Assembly (NCBI GenBank): GCA_021234155.1 | Contig: JAJEKV010000032.1 | Location: forward strand, 4,285,835-4,349,834 | Direction of reading: 5' to 3' | Length of the DNA stretch: 64,000 bases | Origin: Isoetes taiwanensis | Taxonomy: Eukaryota > Streptophyta > Lycopodiopsida > Isoetales > Isoetaceae | Shown here: positions 10,537 to 21,600 of the stretch, one piece after another | Position numbering within the stretch: the first letter of the stretch is position 1 | Layout: every line of letters starts with the position of its first letter | Position numbers and translations under genes: made by a program | The notes under the pieces: generated by a model | What the model saw: the letters and a program-made list of their open reading frames with translations, nothing else | Databases searched by the model: none | What the model was told of the DNA's origin: nothing

Positions 10537-11700
10537 GGTTGTATCTACAGCTCCTTGATTTAAGGGTACAGAAAATGAATGTATTTTATCTGACTTTTTA
10601 CAAGAAGTTGACTCTCTGTTAGCAGTCTGATGAAAGCAATCTCTGCCAATGTTATGCCTCGAGTTACATTTTTGACAAAAGTTTGGAAGACCTAGGATAG
10701 ATTTTTTTTCCAAAGAAGTCAAGGAAGGGAAGTTCAGTAGGAATGACTTTTGTGATATCAAGTTGAAAAAGCATTTGGGAGATTTGTATGGGAAATATTC
10801 AGTGGTCAAGTAGGTGCCAAAAGTGTTAAAAATAGAGGAGAAGCAATCTTCATTCCAGTAGATAGGGCTGAGTTCACTCATTGTGACAGATGCTACATGG
10901 AATTTGTTGAATTCATTCAAAGGCAACTTGGCATTCCATTTGATGAAAGAGAGTTGAAAGGTTTTACAGGTGGAAGTACCGAGTTTGAGGAGGAAGTTTG
11001 AGATCCTCGAACAGCCACACTCAACCAGAATATAGGGATAATTCAGCCAATAGATTGAGTTGATGACAATACCTTTATGGAGTCTTAAAAGGTGGTCCCA
11101 GAGTTTCTCAATTTTCAATCCAATGGAGTCTACTTTGACTATAACAACAATTTTTTACAGAGACTCAATTCTAGAGGCAACCATAGGTGAGTTCAAATGA
11201 ATACCTCTGAAAAGCTGAATGTTGGTAGGGGCCCGAGACTGCTGGAGCTCAAAGTCAAAGGCCAGTTGTTCATCCGAAATAATTGGGAGCCTTGGCCTCG
11301 GAAATAAAAGAATTGGTACTCCATTGGCATCCAAATCTGGCAAGGTTTGAGATCCTCTTTGATCCAGGGAAAGAGTGTCCCAGTTTGGAGCAAAGTGGCT
11401 GTAGTGGTGCATTTCTGTTAACTTAGGATCCGGGTTAGAGAAATCCCCAAATTTGATAAATTTTGAAGGATCAAGGTGGAATGCACTTAACTGAGCAAGA
11501 AGATCGCCTCTGGTAGCAGCGGGAAGGAGCATGAAGTTGTGAAGAATCGGGAGGGAAATTGAGTTTAGGGCTGACAAGTCAAGCAAAGGTTTATTTTTTT
11601 GGGGGAATTTTGCCATTAATGCACAAAAAAGGCTATTGGGACAGAGAAAGGCTAAAACAGAAGAAGGGATTGTGGAAGCAGAGGAGGTCCAAAGAAACAA
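10531..11700 (-). pseudogene. L1 ORF1-like protein with CCHC-like knuckle, cut by the Ty3 element
   Basis: Reads on the minus strand from 11700 to the LTR junction at 10537. It is one continuous phase of about 390 codons broken by a single in-frame TAA near 11150, between residues SRIESL and KIVVIVKVDS. A CAA to TAA change would explain it. The middle has the WDHLL, SIYWLNYPYILVE and F-x-x-IF pattern I associate with ORF1/DUF4283-type proteins of plant L1 elements, followed by a cysteine/histidine cluster FCQKC...H...DC near 10640-10670, slightly off canonical CCHC spacing. The reading frame is truncated by the Ty3 3' LTR, so its remainder should lie left of the window. The family assignment is tentative. 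Confidence 0.5.
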
Positions 11701-11811
11701 GATGAAAGAAAATCTATCTAAGAACTAAAAAGGGTAGGAAAACCATAAATTTGCCAAATTACCTCGAAAGCATTCATTAATTGTATCAGTCTGAGACACA
11801 ATTTGAGATCA

Positions 11812-12132
11812 TCATTCTGAAAAAAAATTGACCGAGATCTTTTGTTCAGTCCAGTTGCAGAACACCTGAAATTGAGCAGTAGGTGTGATGTTTCTTTTTT
11901 CTGTAAATTTCAAGGTCCAAGCCTCAATGATCTCGTTTGCAAATTCTTCAGATTCCGGAACAAAGGAGTATTCAGGTTGAAACAAGTGATCATGGAAGAA
12001 TTGCTTGCAGATAAATTGATACCAAAGTTTAGAGTAAGAGCCTTGTAAAAAACCACATGAAATTCTTTGATCCTGCTTCAAAATTGTGAAGAATTTTATG
12101 TCCATAGATAGATCAAAGCAAGGGGAATACAA
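11812..12132 (-). pseudogene. Unidentified reading-frame fragment
   Basis: 106 open codons on the minus strand between the ORF1-like frame and the acidic repeat gene. The composition is aromatic-rich with an acidic patch (PESEEFANEIIEAW). I do not recognise a domain. It may be an upstream part of the 10531-11700 frame or of the 12187-13598 gene, but no convincing splice sites join them. Confidence 0.25.
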
Positions 12133-12186
12133 TAGAGACCAGCCCTCTACAAGGCCGGGATGAAATCAGGCAAAAGAGAGGACCGA

Positions 12187-13598
12187 TCAAGCAGAGAATT
12201 GTGAAACGGGGCTAAAGTTTTGCCAAGAAGTTTCAAATTCGAATAGGACAAAATTTTCAAGAAAATAGGCGCTCAACATATTCTGTATACCTGATCGTGC
12301 ATATAATGGGGAAGTTTCAACATCATTTTCAACATCATTGTTCGGAAAATGTTTTTCTGAAGACAGCATAGATGCATCAGCAATTTTTTCTGCTTTCATA
12401 TCCTCACATTCATCAGCTTGTTCAATGGACTGGCCTTCCATGATCTTCGCCTCCTCATAGGATTCATCTGTTTCTGTAAATTCATCTCCAGATCTTTCAA
12501 CTACCACAATGCCTAATTCACCACATCCAACCTTCTCATGTGAAGAATAATGTTCTTCCTTCGTTTCCACTTGTTCAACGGACTGGCATTCATTTTCAGA
12601 TCTTTCAACTACCACAATGCCTAAAGCACTGCACCCAACCTTCTCATGTGAAGAAAAATGTTCTTCCTTCGTTTCCACTTGTTCAACAGACTGGCATTCA
12701 ACATTTAGAGCAGGGCATTCATCGCATCCAACCTTCTCATTTGAAAAATAAGGTTCTTCCTTTGTTTCCATGCAATTGTCTACTTGTTCAACAGACTGGC
12801 TCCTCACTACATTCAATACCCTCCTCTAAAGAACAATTTTCCTCAGATGCATGTTCTTCTGCCTTCATTTCCAGTTCCACCAAATCTGCCTCCTCGGAGA
12901 TTTCGTCATGGCCTGCTTCATGATTTATCATGCCCACAAGATCCCTACAATCATCTGTCACGTGATGAATTTCTCCATTAGCTTCTTTTGATTCCGTGCA
13001 ATAGACAAAGTTTTCTGCATGTTCCAAACCGAGCTACAACTTTAAGCCTAAAAAATGAGAAAATTTCTAAGACATCCTTACTACTAAGAATGACAGATGC
13101 ACCTGTATGTTCCACGAAAGGCATTTTTGCACTTCCGCAGCTTTTGGGACTGCTTAGTGTGCCTAAACAAACAAAGAAATGTCATTGCAATTTGGAACCA
13201 AGAATACTTAAAAAAATAAATATTATCGTAAACATTTGATACTCACTACATATGTTTGGCAAGTCGTCGCTTGATTCAGCATCTGGATCACTCTTTGCCG
13301 TGGGTGTGCACATCTCAAATGCCACTAGCCCCATACCCAAGCAATTAAATTCTTCATTTTCAGGGAAGACATCTAATCCAACACATTCACCAAAAGATCT
13401 TTCATCTACACCTGATATTACAACAGGAATGTCAACGGACTCCTCCATTTCCTTTTTGGGTTGGTCCACTGCCAAGACCTCCTCTGAAACTTCATCTTGA
13501 AGCTCTGTATTTTCATCAGGTACCATAGCACAATCATTACAGCATTTGCTGTTTGTTCGCATTAGCCAAGGTGCCAGTATATGATCCTCAATATTCAA
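12187..13598 (-). pseudogene. Decayed gene for an acidic protein with 36-residue repeats
   Basis: Minus-strand pieces at 13598-13247, 13162-13103, about 13047-12788 and 12816-12187 share a strongly acidic, Glu/Ser-rich composition. Good splice signals join the first pieces: donor GTGAGT at 13246-13241, acceptor TTTAG before 13162, donor GT at 13102 and acceptor TTTTTTAG before 13047. The third piece then has an in-frame TAG near its start, and a frame change lies near 12800. The last piece contains repeats with QSVEQVETKEEH and SSHEKVGC. I cannot identify the family. Stops and shifts suggest a pseudogene, although wrong exon choice is possible. It is in the same orientation as the PPR pseudogene next to it. 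Confidence 0.4.
12491..12790 (-). repeat. In-frame tandem repeat, 108-bp period
   Basis: GATCTTTCAACTACCACAAT recurs at 12491 and 12599, 108 bp apart, and a third, shorter and more diverged unit follows up to about 12790. The period is exactly 36 codons and the repeat keeps the acidic minus-strand frame open. Units differ mainly by substitutions. Confidence 0.85.
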
Positions 13599-13770
13599 GC
13601 CGAAACCTCTCTATGTCACATGTATACCAATGAAGCTATGACAGAACATTGGCACCCTTGGGCACCAGAAATTGGCCATAAATAGTCATTTCGACAACAA
13701 ATTACTTCATGCCATTTGATAAAAATTTGGCATGGACATGAACAGGTAGTCCTTTATCTTTGCTGCCTCA

Positions 13771-15985
13771 TTACAAACCCTTGTCTTCCCTTGGATCATG
13801 ATCTTGAAAACGAAGGGCACTACGTAGCATGTCCTTTGCCTTATGGTCTGGGGTACATCCAGCTTTAATCATCTCATCATAAATCTTCGGGGCCTGTAAC
13901 AAATAAACAGCAAGAGTGCTTCAATAGGTCATCAACAACTTCATTTCTAGCAGAGTGTTTGCGTCCTCTTCAAACACATTTTACAATAGGATCAAAAATA
14001 AGTTCTTAGTGAATTATATAGAAAAGGTTGTCACCTGATCAAACTTATTTGCCTTAATGAGAGCTTTCATGAGAGTTGTGTATGTCACTTTATCTGGTGT
14101 AAAGCCCTGAGAAAAGACATGTGAAGATATTAAGTATAAAATAGCAAATCAAGTTCGAAGAGCAACATTGCAAAAACTCACCGCTTCTTTCATATATTCA
14201 AATACTGAAAAGGCTTCAAGGTCCCTTCCAGCAACGCTGAAGGCATTTATAAGAAGGTTTAACATAAGGACTGGTATTTCAATGTTCTCTTCTTCCATTA
14301 CTTTGAAGACATTTAGTGATTGTTCACACAAACCCTGGAAAAAGCCAGTAAACCTTTAGCACATATAATAATATTCGCAGAAGCAAAAGACCATAATGAC
14401 GTGACTAATAGCAAGACTCATGCAAACCAGGTAAATGCCTCGATGAAAAGAGATCATTAACAAGTACCTGCTGGGCATATGCATTGGCAAGGGCACAATA
14501 GATGCTTGCTGATGGCTTCAGCCCCTCAGCCTTCATGTTTTCTATAGATTTCATAGCATCTTGAAAATTTCCAGCTTGAGCATAGATATCTACTAGCGTT
14601 GTGTAAGAAATTCCATTTCATCTAGCAGGGATTGAACCTCAGGCCATGTTCGTTGTTCTCCCAAACCATTAACTATAATGTTGAATGTTTGCGGAGTGGG
14701 GACACAATCTGCTTGAAGCATCTCTGCATATAATTCCAATGCTTCAAGTGGTTGTGCTGCTTTGCAATGTGATTCTATTAAGGAATTCCAGCTCACAACA
14801 TCAGGCTTTATCCCATCCTCCTGCATTTTTTGGAAGGCTGATAAAGCATGTTTTAGCTGCCCTGTCTTGCCAAATGTATCAATGACAATGTTATACATAT
14901 GCCGATTAGGGGGCAATCCAGAGCGTTGTACCTCGTGCAAGATACCAATAGCACATTGCCATTGCCCAGTATCTCTAAAAACGCTCATTAATCTACTATA
15001 AATGAATGCATTTGGTTTGATGTTTGCACTCAACATTTCCTCATACATGCTTTCCATTCGTTCTAGTCGTCCGGCTTCGCCCATATGATTCAATCATTAA
15101 AGCATAGGTGAACCTATCGGGCAGAATTTTAGCTTTCTCCATGCTCGAAGGGGGCTTTCGGCAAGATGCTGAAATTGACCAAGGGCATTATAAGATTCAA
15201 TTCACGGAGTTAAACCCTTCCATTTCATTTCTTCAAATAGTGCTTCGGTTTACGTGGTCCTCCCATGCTTTCCCAAAGCAACTAGCAAAGATACATAGGA
15301 TGCCTCACTTGCGATAAGTCCAACAACTTGCATTTTCTCTAAAATGACAGCCCTTCATCTGCTTTAAATGCGAGAACCACATGCAATAATGAGTTCATTG
15401 TACAACTTATTGTCCGGTTCCATTCCTTTCGCCTTGCTTCTTCATACATTTTCGGGACGTCCTCGGCACAACTTTATCTTTAATACAAGCCGCAAGACAT
15501 GACTATAGTTCATAGCATCTGGTTGGAGCCCCTCTTTTCTCATTTTTTCAACAAATCAAGTGCACCATCATGAGCTCCATTCGATGCACAAGCAAAGCAA
15601 CTAGTGCATTGTATGATAATCTACCAAGAGACCCGGTAATCCTCCTCAATTCCTCAAAGAACATATAAAGACTTCTCAAGATTTGCAGCCCTCGCTATAT
15701 CCAAGAATCACTACCTGAATCTGAGAAGATCAAAATTGTTCGCCAACTCATTATTTTTTAGCCACCATAGAAGCTCTGCTGCAACGTCATTTTGCCTGAT
15801 AATGCATAATTGTTTCACAACAATTTCCAAAATAGGTTCAGGAACTCCACGAAAGTCTTGTATTAAATCATTCTCTGTATCAAAACCACTAATGTACCAT
15901 TTTATCTGTCGCTCTTGTGCCTCTGGGAGACAAGACCTCTCATTCTAGCCTCGCAAGCAAATCCCTCCACTGCAATCCTAATCCC
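13771..15985 (-). pseudogene. CRP1: CRP1-like PPR protein, truncated and frameshifted
   Basis: A P-class pentatricopeptide repeat protein read from high to low coordinates. The 3' exons are clean: 14334-14182, 14106-14035 and 13893-13771 (stop TAA) join in frame with GT-AG sites and end in a short tail after [15 protein letters not shown], as in the CRP1 family (chloroplast petA/psaC expression in maize and Arabidopsis). The repeats around 15093-14593 are also clear (PNRHMYNIVIDTFGK, KPDVVSWNSLIE). Upstream, single-base shifts occur (for example near 15085), many indels lie between 15100 and 15720, and a deletion near 14610 removes part of a repeat. The 5' part (LPEAQERQIKWYISGF near 15920) stops against a LINE fragment, so no start or transit peptide remains. 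The CRP1 identity is from recalled family pattern. Confidence 0.75.
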
Positions 15986-16256
15986 CGACGATCCTCATTC
16001 CTTCTGCTAACATCATCTCATAGGGAGTTTGAACTTTTACCCCCCAGCTCTTCTAGCAAAAACCTCTTCTGCACATGTTCGATTTCTATCCATTTTGCCC
16101 TGGCCAAACCTGGTCCCCAAGTTGGACAACCATAATGCACAACTGTCTGCACCATCACTTAGAACATAAGTCTCTTAAGAGACGAATGCATTGCTATTGA
16201 ATCTCGAGAATTAATAACCATAACTATAGTCTTACTTTTATTCACTTTCATGCCAG
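15986..16256 (-). mobile_element. LINE reverse-transcriptase remnant
   Basis: Minus-strand translation shows GMKVNKSKT followed, after an internal loss, by HYGCPTWGPGLARAKW, IEIEHVQKRFL and TPYEMMLAE. These are the 'thumb'-side motifs of plant non-LTR reverse transcriptases (LxVNxxKTK, then YGxxxWG, then IExxQxxFL). An in-frame stop (near 16160) and a frame change at the run of G/C bases near 16040 show it is dead. It abuts the 5' end of the CRP1-like pseudogene. Confidence 0.75.
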
Positions 16257-16266
16257 TTTTAATGGG

Positions 16267-17047
16267 CATTCTCGAATAAGGGCTTGCATGAAAACAGACA
16301 AAAGCTCCTGCTAGCTAGGCTTTTCATTCATCTCAGCAGTTTTTCTACAATGGTATAGAGTGGGTAGCTGCACATCGCAAGCTACCCAAAAAATGAAAAA
16401 CATAGGGACTATCTAATTATAACACCTGGACCCTAAATAAAATTATTTGCTACAGATATTGGCTAGTGTACCTGCCGAGAGCTTATCGCAGGGACTAAAA
16501 GACCCCGCCCTTTTGGGTCTTCGAGGAAAAACCCTAGCGATAAAATCTCGGCAAGGGACTTGGACAAGGCAAGGCTACTAAACGTTCCCACAAAAAAAAC
16601 CACGCTCCACAGAGAATACGGAGGTCGCGCATCACCCCTGGACCTACACATCACCAACAAAAAAAACCAATAGAGAAAAAACCTCGAAAAAGCGAGGGGC
16701 TGGTCACACATGCCGCGCGACAAAAAAATATCATTGACACCTCGAAAAGGCGAGGGCTGGTCAGGCGTGCCACACGACAAAAAACAACATTTACAATAAT
16801 ATACACATTAAGAGAGGGTGGATGGGAGTCAAGGGAACTGCTGAAAGAGGAGAAAATGCCGATGAGAAGTCGATGAAGAACCTGCAAGAAATAGCGATCC
16901 CAAACAAACCAGAGCATCAAAAAATGCTTGCAATGCATGCATGCATGGGAGAGATGCATGCTTGCCCATTCAAGAATACGGATTCAATGGCTCAAATTGA
17001 TGGCATTCTCGAATAAGGGCTCACATGAAAACAGACAAAAGCTCCCA
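16267..17047. repeat. About 45-bp direct repeats bracketing a LINE 3' segment
   Basis: GGCATTCTCGAATAAGGGCT followed by matching sequence up to AGACAAAAGCTCC occurs at 16267-16312 and again at 17002-17047. Between them lie about 690 bp that include the LINE 3' region. This looks like a long target-site duplication, or one product of a segmental duplication. Confidence 0.6.
16313..16800 (-). mobile_element. LINE 3' region, copy 1, with nested stem-loops
   Basis: Read on the minus strand it ends ...GATGAATGAAAAGCC, like a LINE 3' end. Conserved blocks shared with 26845-27550 are the terminal AGGCTTTTCATTCATC stretch, a hairpin GGGTAGC/GCTACCC (16362-16387), a long hairpin at about 16469-16556, and two copies of a CCTC...GAGGGGCTGGTC motif (about 16682 and 16740). 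Arms of the long hairpin include TGCCGAGA/TCTCGGCA and TTATCGC/GCGATAA around a conserved ACCCCGCCC...CGAGGAAAAACC centre. No coding sequence is evident. Confidence 0.65.
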
Positions 17048-17376
17048 ACAAAAAGAGAACTTTTTTAGCAAAACAGAAGAATGGCCAAAAAGGGTCAAGA
17101 TAAGGGAAGAACATATCACAACATGGAAAAATAGGTCAAACTGTCAAACCAAGCAAGGAGATGTCGTTCCCCTACCTGATATCAAAGAAAGAAAGTCAAA
17201 AGAAGTGTTGAGAGAGGAGAAAACGCCGATGAGAAGTCGATGAAGAACCTGCAAGAAATAGTGATCCCAAACGAATCAAGAGCCCCAGAAAATGCATGCA
17301 ATGCATGCATGTATGGGAGAGATACATGCTCGTCCATTCGAGGACACCGATCTGATGGCTCGGATCGATGACATTA
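16847..17376. repeat. Tandem duplication with 367-bp period
   Basis: The block around GATGAGAAGTCGATGAAGAA at 16861 recurs at 17228, and similarity extends over about 160 bp through the GCATGCATG-rich stretch (16930s and 17297-17315) to GATGGCTC (16987 and 17354). No protein is recognised. Confidence 0.8.
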
Positions 17377-18024
17377 TGTGCAATGCTACTTATTTGCATA
17401 TTTTGAGTTTCATGGTTTCACATGGTTTTCACGCCTATTTACATCCTACCCAAGTAAAGAGGTTGTTGATAGTGCAGAAGCTAGGACATTTTGGCTTAAT
17501 TATATTGACACTTTGGCCAAGTATCTCCACAGGCCAAAGTACTCAGTTGTATTACAAAAACTTGTTTGTTTAACATCCCTTGCAGAGACTGAGGGGAATA
17601 ACATGTGCGTCATAATATCTAATTTACGAGTTGGATATTTTTGTACCAAACCAGCTGCAGTATACAATAGTTAAAGCATGAGATAACTTGTAGTTTACAA
17701 GGTGTGGCAGTGCTTAGGCGACTAAAACAATGTTTTAATAAGAGCAACTTCACTTGTATATAATATCAACTGGGCTCTATGTTGCTACAATAAACACTAC
17801 TTGGTAAGTCATTTATACACTGTGGTCTTTAGACACTCACATACCAGAGGAGTCAACCACGTGAGGCCAGGCACTTCTTCCAAATGATTGCTCCTAGTGG
17901 AAGTCTAAGAAAGTTACCTTGATAAAGGTAATTGGGGGCTCGCAAGGAAAATAGTTGGCAGATCTTCATATCCTTCTATGTTACAGAAAATAAAGCGTAA
18001 AGGTGTGTTGTTGCCCCCTTATTC
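17377..18024 (+). other. Region with an unidentified open segment (17378-17674)
   Basis: A plus-strand frame of 98 codons contains a plausible protein-like stretch (EARTFWLNYIDTLAKYL, RPKYSVVLQKLVCL) that looks like an exon fragment, but I cannot name it and see no neighbouring exons. The rest, up to the copia target site, shows nothing recognisable. Confidence 0.25.
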
Positions 18025-18029
18025 TTAGG

Positions 18030-18380
18030 TGTTGGAACATAAATATGCTGACTAAGCATAATGTGCTGAAACAGCAGTGGTTCAGCACTTAGCATACAGG
18101 TGCTGAGAAGGTGCTGAAATGTACAGAAGGCAGCACTTTGTCAGCACTGAGCACCGACCCTAAATCAGTGCCGTAATTAGTGGACGGTGGTTAAACGATA
18201 GACTACTATTCTTAGTCTCACCGGTTGTATATATTGACTGTACGTTATGTACTATGCAATGCTCAGAAGTACATATTGTATTTCCTATTGCTTTTTCTCA
18301 ATAGAGTCGTTCTTGTTCTTTTATTCTATCTCTTGAGTCGATCTTGCGGGGTTTGTGCTGGTTTTGCACTAGTTCTATCA
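18030..18380 (+). repeat. 5' LTR of the copia element
   Basis: 351 bp, TG...CA ends, TATA-like GTATATATTG near 18226. It contains a run of CAGCAC/GTGCTG inverted motifs (18050-18170) that could fold. Confidence 0.95.
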
Positions 18381-18391
18381 TGGTATCAGAC
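18381..18391 (+). other. Primer-binding site, initiator tRNA-Met type
   Basis: TGGTATCAGA directly follows the 5' LTR, matching the start of the standard plant copia primer site; the next base breaks the usual match. Confidence 0.85.
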
Positions 18392-18686
18392 GCTTTCTAG
18401 AGGGGAGAATAGAGCAAGCTATTGGAGAAACATTCAAATTGGATTGGCCATTGTTTCTAGGAGTTCTTTGGCTGAGATTTGGTGGTGGAAAATCTCATTT
18501 GTAGCATTGGAGAAGATTCTTGCTTTTTAGCCTGGAGGAAGTGTTTTGGGAGAGTGATTCGGATTTTCCAGCAAGTTCTGGTGTGAGATTCGAGTTTTTC
18601 CAAGATCTTTTTGGCGACAAAATTCAAGATTCAACTTTTCTAGTGGGTGCTTTGTTTGGTGACGAATTTGTTTTCTCAACCATCTT

Positions 18687-21600
18687 TTGGCTGCTGAAAG
18701 CAGGAGAAATTCATGGATCCATTCAAGTTCTCACAGAATGCGACTTCAGGTCACTAATAATAATTATCATGCTTGGAAGAAGTTCATGGTGAATTATTTG
18801 ATATTTAGTGATATGGGAGTGGTGTTTGATGAAGACTTTATCGGCACCAAGTCAGCAAATGCTGGCAGGATAAACCAGAAAGCTTGTGCTCTCGTCAAAA
18901 TGTTGACTAAAAAGACAATTGGTCATGAAATCAACCATTTTACTGAGTTTAAGGAGATGTGGTCTCATTTGGAGAAGTCTCTTGATAGCAAGGGTATGGC
19001 TACTCAAATGCTGATCTAGAACAAAATGAGACATGCCCAATTAGGTGATTTTAAATCTGTCACAGCATACCTTACTCAGATGAAGCAATGGCGCTTGGAT
19101 TACATGGCTGTTGGTGGAGTGATGTCTGAAAAACAGCTGATTCAAGACACCTTGGTTGGTCTTCCTCCTTCATATGATATTATCTCTTCGAAGATCAGGT
19201 ACAAGGAGAAGATTGGTATAGCCAAAGTAACCATTCTACTGCAACAAGAGGAGTTGGTGCAGAAGCAAAGGGATGGAAGAGTGGACCATGCTAATTTTGT
19301 GTTTACTTCTCGGGTTGACACCAAGAAGAAGTTTGCTGATAGCAAAGACTCTAGGAAATTAGAAAATGTGAAGTCTGAAGGTAAGAAATCCAAAGAGTTC
19401 AAGTACTGGAATTGCAGTGAAAAGGGTCACTACAGTTCGAATTGTAAGAAGGAGAAGAAAAGCTCAAAGGATAGTGACACGAGAAGCACAACAGTCAACT
19501 CTAAGGGAGAGACAAGTGCTGTTGCGTGTGCCACTTTTGATGCTGAATATCTGAATCTTACAGCAGCGGCCAGCACCTTACAGAAGGACTGGATTTTGGA
19601 CTCAGGAGCCATGGTTCATCTTAGCGGAGATTCAGATGTGTTTTCGGAACTTGAACCTCGATCTGGAGGTGATGTGAAGATGGGTAATGGATATTCTCTT
19701 CCTATCACAGGAAAGGGAATTGTGGCTTTTTAATTGCATGGACGTGATGTAGTTAGTAAGGTGAGGAATGTCATGTTTGCTCCCGGATTACAGTCTAATA
19801 TCATGTCTACTGTTGAATTTGATAAGGCAGGCCATCACATTATTCTCGGAAATGGCAAAGCCTATCTGCTGGGCAGGAATCCACTTGAAGGAATTGACTT
19901 GAAAAGTCTGCAGTTCATGGCACAGTGGACGCTGCAGAATGGCTTGTATGACTTTGATGGTTCAGTTCATAAGACTGAACATGGTCTTGCATGTGCTGAT
20001 TTGACTGCTGAGCATCTGTGGCATGCTCGTTGTGGTCATGTTGGAGGCACTGCTGTACATGCTTTGTACAAGAACAAGATGGTTACAGGTATTCCCTCTC
20101 TGAAATATGTCAAGCTTGAGTGTGATGCGTGCCATCTCGGAAAGCAACCTCAACAGCCTTTTCCACAGCAGGCTATTCATCGAGCAACTCAACCCCTTGA
20201 GCTGTTGTATTCTGATTTGTGCTATATGCCTGATGTTTCACTAGGTGGAAAGAGGTATTTCTTGACCCTGATTGATGATTTCAGTAGGTACACTTGGGTG
20301 TATACTTTGCACTGCAAATCTGAGGTGCTTGGCAAGTTCAAGGCCTTCAAAGCAGCAGTCGAAAAGCAGACAGGGTTAGTAATAAAAAAGTTGAGAAGTG
20401 ACAATGGAGGTGAATATGTTTCTAATGCCTTTGATGAGTTTCTCATGGAAGAAGGTATTGAAAGACAGTTAATCATTCCTTATGCTCATCCACAAAATGG
20501 TGTAGCTGAAAGAAGGAATAGATCTTTTCTTGATTTGGCAAGATCTATGATGAGTCACAAGCAACTGCCTGAATTTTTTTGGGGAGAGGCAGTAGTGACA
20601 GCAGCATATTTGGCAAATAGGTCGCCTACTGCAGTCCAGGATGTGACTCCTTATGAAGCATTTTGGAGAATGAAACTAGATATGTCTCATTTGAGGGTAT
20701 TTGGATGCTTGGCTTATGCTTCCATACCTGCTGAGAAGCTGAAAAGGTATGGGAAGTTGCATGATAGGGCTGTCAAAGCCATCTTCATTGGGTATCCAGA
20801 AAATCAGAAAGGTTACAAGTTGTATGATCCTTCCAATAAGCAGGTTATTGTAAGCAGGTCAGTTCAGTTCATTGAAGATGTTGTGTATGATGGCATATCT
20901 TCGAGTGATTCTCCTCCAGTTCACAATGACAGCAGCTTGGATGTTGGAGATCTGATAGCAGCTGCTGGTAGACCTTTCTCTCCCTCTCTACTCTAGCGTG
21001 GTTTCTCCAGTAAACTCGCATTTGCCTGAAGTAGTGGCACGGGATTATACCAATCCCACTCGCCCTATGGTCCATGAGCAGGTTGGTTCCTTTCAGAGGG
21101 AGTCCAGCATACATGAAGGACCTGATCCAGCACCTGTTACACCTGATCCAGCACCTGTTACAGCACCTATTATAGCACCTGCTATACCTCCTGTTGTTGA
21201 ACCTAGCAGATCAGCACGTCTCAAGGAGAAACAAATTGTTGCAGTTGCAGCACCTGTTGTACCTGTTGTTGAACCTAGGAGATCAGCACGTCTGATGGAG
21301 AAACAGGAGAAGTCTAATGGATCATGTAACCTTGCCTTAATGGAAAAGGTCCAGGATCATGTTGATCCACACACCTTTCATGAAGCAGCTAGTGATCCAT
21401 AGTGGCAGCATGCAATGGAAGAAGAATACTCTCAATTGCTGAAGCAAGGCACATGGGAATTGGTTGAACTTCCAGCTGATAAGCAACTTATTGGTTGTAA
21501 ATGGGTGTTTAAAACCAAATTTCATGCTGATGGGACAGTGTCAAAGCACAAAGCTAGACTTGTAGCCAAGGGTTTTCGCAGAAAAAAGGCTTAGATTGTG

